Shown here: positions 1 to 5,121 of the stretch, piece by piece | Numbering within the stretch: position 1 is the stretch's first letter | How the letters are laid out: each line of letters begins with the position of its first letter | NCBI GenBank assembly: GCA_964429695.1 | Contig: CAYSCS010000065.1 | Location: 1-11,755, forward strand | From: CAYSCS01 sp964429695 | GTDB taxonomy: Bacteria > Acidobacteriota > Aminicenantia > Aminicenantales > Aminicenantaceae | Length of the DNA stretch: 11,755 nt | Direction of reading: 5' to 3' | Position numbers and translations under genes: made by a program | The notes under the pieces: model-generated | The model's input: the letters and a program-made list of their open reading frames with translations, nothing else | What the model was told of the DNA's origin: nothing | Databases searched by the model: none

Positions 1-45
1 CCTTCAAACTTCGAACCAATCGATCTGAACTTCGAGGATTGGATA

Positions 46-120
46 GCCCACGTAGCTCAACGGTAGAGCTGCTGATTTGTAATCAGCGGGTTGGCGGTTC
101 AAATCCGTCCGTGGGCTCCA
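46..120 (+). tRNA. tRNA-Thr (anticodon UGU), CCA encoded
   Basis: This is a complete 75-nt cloverleaf. The 7-bp acceptor stem pairs 46-52 (gcccacg) with 110-116 (cgtgggc), followed by discriminator T117 and a genomic CCA at 118-120. The D-arm uses GCTC/GAGC at 55-58 and 66-69. The anticodon stem is GCTGA/TCAGC (71-75 and 83-87) around the loop TTTGTAA, which puts TGT at 78-80 and reads ACA threonine codons. The variable loop is 5 nt (88-92). The T-arm at 93-109 has the loop TTCAAAT and a stem with one G-U pair. No other tRNA lies in the window, and no clear Rho-independent terminator follows it. The start of its transcription unit is outside the window. Confidence 0.97.
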
Positions 121-419
121 TCAGTATCATGGAGATCCATCGTAAGGCAATCGTTTACCTCTTCCAATGCCCATTCGGGCCTCTGGCGTAAGCGAATCCC
201 TTTTTGATATTCTCACCTTATGGGCCACAACCCCTGAATCATCCCCTCTATAGGAAATCGCTCATCCCTTCGTTTCATTTTGAGGGACACCTTTTCTGTT
301 AAAATGCATTTCTGACAATCCGCTGATGAAGCACACTAAGACGTCTTTCAATTTTTCTTTACCCAGATATGGGTAAATGATTAATGGAAAAAACCCAAAT
401 TAATGGGAGAATTCAGGTC

Positions 420-439
420 GTGATAGATTTAAATGTCAC
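420..439. promoter_or_regulatory. Possible operator: imperfect GTGA...TCAC palindrome
   Basis: The 20-bp stretch GTGATAGATTTAAATGTCAC has matching outer arms (GTGA/TCAC), and 7 of its 10 symmetric positions pair. It is centred about 65 bp upstream of the start codon of the PHP-REC-kinase gene, a typical activator or repressor position. The arms resemble half-sites of CRP/FNR-family regulators, but the spacing differs from that consensus, so the binding protein is unknown and the call is weak. Confidence 0.25.
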
Positions 440-475
440 AAAAATTTAATTTTTTTGAAATTTTTTTGTCATATT

Positions 476-481
476 GAGAGG
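476..481 (+). promoter_or_regulatory. Ribosome-binding site supporting the GTG start at 495
   Basis: GAGAGG lies 13 nt before GTG 495. An in-frame TAA at 483-485 rules out any start further upstream. The next in-frame ATG, codon 20, would remove the first PHP metal-binding motif. GTG at 495 is therefore the only start that keeps the domain whole. Confidence 0.6.
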
Positions 482-494
482 TTAATCTGAAAGC

Positions 495-2432
495 GTGAAA
501 AAATGGTTGCTAACCGATTTGCACATCCACTCAACCTTCAGCGATGGCTCTATGCCAGTCGAAGAGATTGTAAAGATTTATGGAGAAGCCGGTTTCGATG
601 TCATCGCTATCACCGACCATCTGTTTGATACTCAAACTCCCCGAAGTCTTGAAATTCATGAAGAAGGAAAATCGATCAAAGATGTTGAATCTTACTTCAA
701 AAAGATTGAAGAGGTCTCCCAATGGGCGAAACAGAACTTTGGCCTTTTAGTTATACCCGGTCTTGAAATTTGTAACCTTTTTGAAGATTATCATATTCTT
801 GGCATCGATTTGAAAGGACCGCTCAACCCCAATCAAGATGCGGAAGGTGTCATTGAGGATATTCATCGGCAGGGAGGTCTCGCCATTGCTTCTCATCCCC
901 CTTTAAAACTCTCTTACTTTCTCCAAGGGGATAATGAATCGATTCGACGTCATCCCCTCCATTTATGGAAGCACCGTGCTAAGTATGCAGATAAGATCGA
1001 TGCCTGGGAAATTGCTAATCGAGACGACCTCTTTGATAGAGTAAGCCTAGAGGGATATCCCTATATTGCCTGCTCCGATTTTCATAATCGGGAGCACCTC
1101 CATTCATGGAAATCACTAATCTTTGCAGAAAAAGAAATAGCCGCAATTAAGCAGGCCATTCGAGAAAGAAATTTGTCACTGTATTACTTCTATGTTGAAA
1201 AAACGAGGAATAGAAAACCTGTCTACGTCGAGGTGGATAAAAAAGGCAAAGAAAGCATTGACCACTTAGATGGGAATGGTAGAGAAAAGATATTGATTGT
1301 CGATGACGAGAAGGACCTCGTCGAATTGATTCTCTATCACCTCAAAGCAAAAGGCTATTCCGTACTTACCGCCTTTACCGGTCTTGAGGCTTGGGAAAAG
1401 ATTCAAAAGGAGAAACCGGATGCCATCATCCTTGATTTGATGATTCCCGAGCTTGATGGCTGGGACCTCTGTCAAATCATCCGCCGTTCGGAAAACGAAG
1501 AAATCAAAAGGATAGGCATCCTAATGCTGACCGCAAGAGCCTTGCCGGAAGACAGAGTGGATGGCCTTGAAATGGGAGCCGACGACTATCTCACCAAGCC
1601 GTTTTCCTTTCAAGAATTAATTCTAAGGGTTGAAAAAATCTTGAACAAAAGGGCTACCCTCTCTGGACTTTATAAGGAAGTCGACCATCTTCGACATAAG
1701 ATGAGAAAAACCGAAGAGAATCTTCGGGGAGTGGTTCATGACCTTAAGAGCCATCTGAACTCCATGGGATTTTCTGCGAAATTATTATTGCGTGAAAGAC
1801 CCCAAGAGGAAAAATTGAAATTCATAAAAAATATATACGAAAACAGCCTCCAACTCACTCGATGGGTGGAGGATATTCTCAAATTTTATCATTTTCCTTT
1901 TGATGAGGAAAAAGAAGAAATGAGGGAAGTGGAACTTCCATCCCTGGTTCAGCGAGTAGTGGATTTATGGCAAGGTGTTGCTGGAGAAAAGAAGATAGAA
2001 ATTCTTTTCCGGTCTCCGTCTTCCATTCCAACAATTCAATGTCACGAACGCCTATTGCAGAGAGCTATAGATAATCTCATCTCTAACGCTATTAAATATA
2101 CACCAAATGGAGGGAAGATAGAAATCTCTATAGTTTATTATAATGGAGGCGTCGTTGAGATCGTTATTAAAGATTCCGGAATTGGGATTTGTTCAGATGA
2201 CTTAGAAAGGCTCTTTGAACCTTTTTATAGGGGAAAGAATGTTAACTTCGAGAAGGGAATGGGGTTAGGTCTCTCATTGGTTAAAGAAGTGGTGAACATG
2301 CACGGGGGAAAAATCTTAGTCCAAAGTGAACCCAATAAGGGAAGCACATTTTCTATCCTTTTACCAATTAAGGGTAATTCCAAGGCAGAGAAATGGAAAG
2401 AAAGCATACAATTATTTAAACCCAAAGGCTGA
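495..2432 (+). CDS. PHP phosphoesterase - receiver - histidine kinase fusion
   Basis: This 645-aa soluble protein has three modules. Residues 5-235 form a PHP metal-dependent phosphoesterase with an apparently complete metal-ligand set: H10 and H12 (DLHIHSTFSDG, with D17), H42 (TDH), E91, H134 (SHP), D195 and H197 (SDFH). Residues 264-385 are a CheY-like receiver with acidic D270/D271, phospho-acceptor D314, T346 and K368 (TKPF). Residues 405-465 are a HisKA-like dimerisation helix with H415 in an HDLK box. Residues 515-627 are the HATPase domain, with the N-box (N527, N531), DSGIG at 560-564 and GMGLGL at 588-593. No signal peptide or membrane segment is visible, so it should act in the cytoplasm. 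I infer that phosphorelay signalling either controls phosphoester hydrolysis or is controlled by the PHP product or substrate. The PHP substrate could be a nucleotide or RNA end, as in YciV/RNase AM relatives, but this cannot be read from the sequence. No cognate regulator gene is adjacent. Confidence 0.93.
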   Translation: MKKWLLTDLHIHSTFSDGSMPVEEIVKIYGEAGFDVIAITDHLFDTQTPRSLEIHEEGKSIKDVESYFKKIEEVSQWAKQNFGLLVIPGLEICNLFEDYHILGIDLKGPLNPNQDAEGVIEDIHRQGGLAIASHPPLKLSYFLQGDNESIRRHPLHLWKHRAKYADKIDAWEIANRDDLFDRVSLEGYPYIACSDFHNREHLHSWKSLIFAEKEIAAIKQAIRERNLSLYYFYVEKTRNRKPVYVEVDKKGKESIDHLDGNGREKILIVDDEKDLVELILYHLKAKGYSVLTAFTGLEAWEKIQKEKPDAIILDLMIPELDGWDLCQIIRRSENEEIKRIGILMLTARALPEDRVDGLEMGADDYLTKPFSFQELILRVEKILNKRATLSGLYKEVDHLRHKMRKTEENLRGVVHDLKSHLNSMGFSAKLLLRERPQEEKLKFIKNIYENSLQLTRWVEDILKFYHFPFDEEKEEMREVELPSLVQRVVDLWQGVAGEKKIEILFRSPSSIPTIQCHERLLQRAIDNLISNAIKYTPNGGKIEISIVYYNGGVVEIVIKDSGIGICSDDLERLFEPFYRGKNVNFEKGMGLGLSLVKEVVNMHGGKILVQSEPNKGSTFSILLPIKGNSKAEKWKESIQLFKPKG

Positions 2433-2479
2433 GTAAATGAATGGCTATTTGTGGACGATTATCTGACTCTCCACCTTTC

Positions 2480-2808
2480 TCAACTGAAGTAATAATTTTT
2501 ATGGCCTAAGCGATGCCCTTCAGATTTTTTTACCCCCTTATCGAATACCAACTCTACTTCCTTCATCTGCGACCCAACATGAGAAGAAATATGGGCAAAG
2601 AAGACGGTTCCCTTTTCAATAAAAAACTTAAGAGTATCAAAACATTAAGAGATCATGAAGAGGGAAAAGAAAGATTTGAAAAACTCTACCATTTAAAAAA
2701 AAATATCCAAGATTTATCAAATTCATCCTCCTTAAGAGGGATAACTATCTCTCCTTCCTTCATCGAGTGCTCCCAATTTTTATGCTCTAAAGGTATAGAG
2801 CTATTCAT
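2480..2808 (-). pseudogene. Unidentified decayed coding fragment with frameshifts
   Basis: On the minus strand, three consecutive stretches read like protein in shifting frames. The first runs from an ATG at 2808 and gives MKEGEIVIPLKEDEFDKSW before breaking at a run of nine T. The second continues LNGRVFQIFLFPLHDLLM. The third, open from 2644 to a TGA at 2480, includes IEKGTVFFAHISSHVGSQ and MKEVELVFDKGVKKSEGHRL. No single frame spans them. I do not recognise the protein. Lying directly after the transposase relics in the same orientation, it is probably either cargo of a mobile element or a gene disrupted by one. The alternative is chance open sequence. Confidence 0.28.
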
Positions 2809-2927
2809 CTGCCTACCTTCTCCCTGATATCCTCAGGAGAAGGAAACTCATTAAGCTGTATCACCTCCTCCTTGGTCGTCCTCATCATCCATTCCATATC
2901 CGCATTCCAATTTGGATGGAGGGGATG
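2805..2927 (-). pseudogene. Remnant of a second DDE (rve-type) transposase C-terminus
   Basis: One open minus-strand frame ends at TGA 2805. It contains NADMEWMMRTTKEEVIQLNE followed by FPSPEDIREKVGR. This resembles the last part of the integrase-core domain in IS3/IS481-type transposases, where an Asn-x-x-x-Glu motif leads into R-T-x-K-E-E, an Asn-Glu-Phe stretch and then G-x-W-I-x-x-Y-N. Here the expected Trp codon is the TGA, and IALY follows in the same frame after it. The fragment abuts the IS21 istA relic directly, so one element probably inserted into or recombined with the other. The family assignment is from memory of the motif and is uncertain. Confidence 0.42.
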
Positions 2928-3563
2928 GGAATTACAGAAACTCCTCCGAAGAACTCAAAGACTTGGGCATTGGGGCTAATCTATGAGAGCTGATCCTGTT
3001 AGAAGGTGGCCTACATGAAGGTATAATGACTGGTCCCAAAGGTAGCGACAAAGAGATATGCTTATTGGTTTTGTCCGGGGAGAAGATTCTGAAAAGGGAT
3101 GGTTTGATTGTCATAATCGACAAATAATTTATCTAAACCCGATATTATTATCGGGTGTAGATATCGAGTTAATCTACCCAGTTCTGATAACGTTTTCAGC
3201 ATGGGCTGTATTGATACCTCTGGCGATTGACCTGTTTATATTTGTACCATAGAAGCTGAAGAATGACTTCTTTCTTCTTTAGCTCTTGGTAAAGAGAATC
3301 CAGGGGATGTATTCCAAGATTTTCTAAAGTGATCGTTTGGGTTGAAGAAAAAAGAGATTATCAAGGTAAGCATCATCGAGATCGGTGGGGCAAGATTCCA
3401 TTCATCCTTCCTCTTCGAGCCTGGCTGAGATAGTTCTTTGACCGTGCTTTGGGAAATGCCACAACTCTTAGCGATTTGTCTTTCAAAAAGGCCGATTTCT
3501 TTGGAAGGTCTTAGAACCTCTTTAATCTTACACACGTATAATTATAATCCTCATGTTACTCAT
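2918..3563 (-). pseudogene. istA: IS21-family transposase IstA, degenerate and truncated
   Basis: Read on the minus strand with frame changes, this segment follows IstA in order. The likely start is ATG 3563 behind GAGGTG (3567-3572). The N-terminal helix-turn-helix reads KIKEVLR...ERQIAKSCGISQSTVKE (from about 3527). PTDLDDAYLDNLFF follows in another frame, then SLYQELKKKEVILQLLWYKY in a third, then LDIYTR, DKLFVDYDNQTIP and finally VFEFFGG near 2943-2960. FVDY corresponds to the first catalytic Asp block of the DDE domain. The second Asp block and everything after it are missing. Several frameshifts and in-frame stops (for example after GQNQ) make the gene clearly dead. No istB helper ATPase gene remains. 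The identification rests on collinear motif recall over about 600 bases. Confidence 0.85.
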
Positions 3564-3642
3564 TAGCACCTCTTTGTGTTTTTTGGAGGTTAAATGTTTT
3601 GGGGTTAATTATTCAGCGTCGCTTCCTTCTCACTCAAGGGGA

Positions 3643-3736
3643 TTCCGATTTGGAATCAAAATACCCGGCCGATTTGAAATGGAATAGGTGGCCGGTGTGG
3701 ATCGAAATGGGTGGCCGAATTCCGCCGGAATATGCA
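3643..3736. repeat. IS21-type left end with four 23-24 bp spaced repeats
   Basis: Four units share a (G/T)(G/T)CCG core followed by an AT-richer half. They start at 3643 (24 bp), 3667 (23 bp), 3690 (23 bp) and 3713 (24 bp). The cores read TTCCG, GGCCG, GGCCG and GGCCG, and the unit ends read TACCC, TAGGT, TGGGT and ATGCA. Read from the minus strand, the array begins TGCATATTCCGGCGGAATTC at 3736 and lies about 80 bp upstream of the istA start. Multiple terminal transposase-binding repeats of this kind are typical of IS21-family ends, so 3736 is probably the outer boundary of the element. The matching right end was not found. Confidence 0.75.
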
Positions 3737-4047
3737 TGTGGAATTACTTCAAAGGAAAAAATAATAGAAGTTGAGAATAATCAAACTGCCCAATTGGGTA
3801 GCGGGGGAGTTAGCCGATTGTATTGTTACCAAAGCCACCTTTTTGCTTGGACTGGATTTTGAACTGCCTCCCGAACTATTTGGATTTTTGGCGGAGCGAG
3901 CCATCTGCTTTTCCCTCCTCCTATTTCCCTGTAGAGAAAAGGAGAATGAGTGAGCTCTGCCGCAAATGAGGGAGGCAAGGAAGGATAAAGGATAGGAGTT
4001 GTATTTTCTGAATCTGATTCAAGAAGGATAAAAGGGATAAAATAAAA
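3737..4047. other. Gap between the IS21 end and the PEP-CTERM terminator
   Basis: No convincing gene lies in these 311 bases. Two overlapping readings look partly coding. On the plus strand, LADCIVTKATFLLGLDFELP in one frame joins QLGSG in another. On the minus strand there is a 51-codon ORF, 3749-3904, described separately. A purine-rich tract containing AGTGAGCTCT (3949-3958) is echoed at 5027-5036, on the other side of the PEP-CTERM gene. Confidence 0.4.
3749..3904 (-). CDS. Doubtful 51-aa Ser/Asn/Pro-rich small ORF
   Basis: ATG 3904 is preceded by a strong purine-rich ribosome-binding site (GGAGGAGGG, ending 8 nt before the ATG), and the frame stays open to TGA 3749. The peptide starts MARSAKNPNSSGGSSKSSPS, continues with KKVALVTIQSANSP and ends in a hydrophobic LIILNFYYFFL. 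I do not recognise it. It begins just outside the presumed IS21 end. The opposite strand of the same bases also reads like protein, so this could be a shadow of a decayed plus-strand gene. Low complexity and the general purine bias of the strand weaken the ribosome-binding-site argument. Confidence 0.22.
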   Translation of the reverse strand: MARSAKNPNSSGGSSKSSPSKKVALVTIQSANSPATQLGSLIILNFYYFFL

Positions 4048-4071
4048 GGTAGTGTCAAATTCAACACTGCC
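4048..4071 (-). terminator. Rho-independent terminator of the PEP-CTERM gene
   Basis: On the minus strand GGCAGTGT (4071-4064) pairs with ACACTACC (4055-4048), an 8-bp stem with one G-U pair and an 8-nt loop. A T-rich tail (TTTTATTTTAT) follows. It begins 2 nt after the TAA stop of the PEP-CTERM gene (4074-4076), exactly where its terminator should be. Confidence 0.8.
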
Positions 4072-4073
4072 TT

Positions 4074-4757
4074 TTACGATTTTTTACGATTTTTTAATTG
4101 GTATATTAGTTTTTTCTTTAATGCGAGGAGCCCGAGCAGGCCAGAACCTAAAAGAATTAAGGTTGCAGGCTCAGGGACAGCAGTTGCAGTAATGTCAAAA
4201 GCAAGTGGGCCGCCATAAACACCTGAAAAGTTTGAAGCAGGCGGGTATGAAGTATTAGACCAACCCCAATTTGCAATTAAAGCTTTTTCTATTACAGTGA
4301 CTCCCGGGGCAGTGGTTATTGAGTCTCCATTAAGCCAACCGCGGACATTACCTCCTTCGGATGGGGCCGCGAGAATGAGGTAGTAAGTGCCTGCATTAAG
4401 GTTTAAGCCTGAGAACAAGGTCAGTTCAGGAGATGGGTAGCTGGTCATATACGGCAGGGTCAATGCTGAAGATGCTATAAGAGTTGAAGGGTCTGAACCC
4501 GGTCCAACTGCGGTTGTCAGGTATGCTGTGGCGTTAGTGTAATTTGAATCAACAGTATAAACATAAGCGCTTATTTCCACATTTGTGTATGCCTGGGGTA
4601 AGGTCCAGCTCATTAACAAATACTGGTTGGCAATACCCCCAATCGTTGGGGCACCTGGCTCACCTAAGCCTACAGAAACAATGGTGTCGGCTTGGACAAA
4701 GGGTGCAGAAAAAGCAATAATGAAGAAAGATAAAATCAATATAGATTTTGCTTTCAT
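4074..4757 (-). CDS. Secreted PEP-CTERM sorting-domain protein
   Basis: This 227-aa exported protein carries a Sec signal peptide (MKAKSILILSFFIIAFSAPF, probable cleavage after A23 in VQA). Its middle is a secreted-type region rich in Thr, Ser, Asn, Gly and aromatics. A C-terminal PEP-CTERM sorting signal spans 194-217: VPEP, then a Leu/Gly-rich membrane helix, then LALKKKL and a basic tail. In the known pathway, exosortase (EpsH) recognises PEP-CTERM and the protein ends up with the exopolysaccharide or extracellular matrix. No exosortase is in this window. The central domain is not recognised. Start choice: the frame is open to an ATG at 4799, but ATG 4757 has an ideal ribosome-binding site, opens directly on the signal peptide, and lies downstream of a sigma-54 promoter whose predicted start site (about 4784) would exclude the longer form. 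The gene is monocistronic, with its own promoter and terminator. Confidence 0.92.
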   Translation of the reverse strand: MKAKSILILSFFIIAFSAPFVQADTIVSVGLGEPGAPTIGGIANQYLLMSWTLPQAYTNVEISAYVYTVDSNYTNATAYLTTAVGPGSDPSTLIASSALTLPYMTSYPSPELTLFSGLNLNAGTYYLILAAPSEGGNVRGWLNGDSITTAPGVTVIEKALIANWGWSNTSYPPASNFSGVYGGPLAFDITATAVPEPATLILLGSGLLGLLALKKKLIYQLKNRKKS

Positions 4758-4764
4758 TTGGGCG

Positions 4765-4770
4765 CCTCCT
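4765..4770 (-). promoter_or_regulatory. Shine-Dalgarno AGGAGG setting the PEP-CTERM start
   Basis: AGGAGG on the minus strand ends 7 nt before ATG 4757, optimal spacing. No comparable site precedes the in-frame ATG at 4799, so 4757 is chosen as the start. Confidence 0.88.
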
Positions 4771-4794
4771 TTAAAAATATTCCAAGAATAAGAC

Positions 4795-4810
4795 AGCAAC
4801 TACCATGCCA
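4795..4810 (-). promoter_or_regulatory. Sigma-54 (RpoN) -24/-12 promoter of the PEP-CTERM gene
   Basis: The minus strand reads TGGCATGGTAGTTGCT, against the RpoN consensus TGGCAC-N5-TTGCA/T. There is one mismatch, and the spacing between the invariant GG and GC is the required 10 bp. Transcription would start near 4784, leaving a leader of about 27 nt that contains the AGGAGG site before ATG 4757. Sigma-54 control fits the published link between PEP-CTERM/exosortase genes and the PrsK/PrsR two-component system with RpoN. Confidence 0.85.
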
Positions 4811-4881
4811 GATTTAAAACCAGCTAACCCGTTTAATTATTAAGGAATTTTTTGAATTGGATTTTGGTTTTCTATTAAAAA

Positions 4882-4982
4882 TGTAAAGCTTTCCGACGCC
4901 ATTTTGGGGGTGGATTGTAACTTCATTTAATTTAAGAAGATTTTACAATTTCTAAACCTGTAAGGTTTTCTTACACTTTACA
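4882..4982. promoter_or_regulatory. TGTAA/TTACA cluster, candidate enhancer for the sigma-54 promoter
   Basis: Six TGTAA or TTACA half-sites fall within about 100 bp: TGTAA at 4882, 4916 and 4959, and TTACA at 4943, 4971 and 4978. The best pair forms the perfect inverted repeat TGTAAG-gtttt-CTTACA at 4959-4975. A wider one pairs TTGTAA (4915-4920) with TTACAA (4943-4948). They lie about 100-200 bp upstream of the predicted start site, the usual distance for an upstream activator sequence bound by a sigma-54 enhancer-binding protein such as PrsR. The identity of the activator is inferred. Confidence 0.55.
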
Positions 4983-5121
4983 TGCTTATTGTCCCCTGCG
5001 TTGGAATTTCAGGGGAAAGGGGAAGTAGTGAGCTCTCCCTAAAATAAGAAGAGGAAGGAGGAATTTAAGAATTAGCAAGAATAGGGACCCATTAAAGCTT
5101 CTAAATTTCAATATTATCTTA
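4983..5121. other. 3' intergenic region of the helicase operon
   Basis: No gene is visible here. CCCCTG (4993-4998) and CAGGGG (5010-5015) can form a 6-bp hairpin with an 11-nt loop, but no T-run follows on either strand. It is only a weak candidate for the 3' boundary of the helicase transcript. AGTGAGCTCT at 5027-5036 repeats the sequence at 3949-3958 within a similar purine-rich context. The last 35 bases before the helicase stop are AT-rich without clear structure. Confidence 0.35.

Larger units (their letters stand above)
121..494 (+). other. Intergenic leader between tRNA-Thr and the PHP-REC-kinase gene
   Basis: I see no convincing gene in these 374 bases: reading frames are short and lack ribosome-binding sites. 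There is a small hairpin at 169-180 (GCCC-attc-GGGC). At 361-374 ACCCA and TGGGT form a second hairpin. An 8-bp direct repeat ATTAATGG occurs at 380-387 and 399-406. An imperfect palindrome lies at 420-439, and a very AT-rich tract covers about 440-475. The promoter for the downstream gene probably lies in the last 100 bases, but I could not place a good -35/-10 pair. Confidence 0.5.

Noticed and set aside
46..120. tRNA-Thr as an integration (att) site with a second copy of its 3' end in the window
   Set aside because: No repeat of the tRNA 3' sequence and no integrase gene were found in the window. An island boundary further out remains possible.
2513..2827. 104-aa plus-strand ORF
   Set aside because: It has no ribosome-binding site and no recognisable motif, its composition is odd, and it lies opposite decayed minus-strand coding sequence. 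It is most likely a shadow frame.
3236..3535. 99-aa minus-strand ORF as an intact regulator with a helix-turn-helix
   Set aside because: Its first 30 residues are the IstA N-terminus. The rest is out of frame, and IstA motifs continue in the other two frames, so it is part of a pseudogene.
3599..3862. 87-aa plus-strand ORF
   Set aside because: It starts inside the IS21 end and runs through the terminal repeat array, which explains the sequence better than a gene does.
4074..4799. Longer PEP-CTERM protein starting at ATG 4799
   Set aside because: The extra 14 residues precede the signal peptide, lack a ribosome-binding site and begin inside the sigma-54 promoter, upstream of the predicted transcription start.
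4993..5015. CCCCTG/CAGGGG hairpin as the terminator of the helicase operon
   Set aside because: The stem is only 6 bp with an 11-nt loop, and no T-run follows on the minus strand. It is mentioned only as weak structure.
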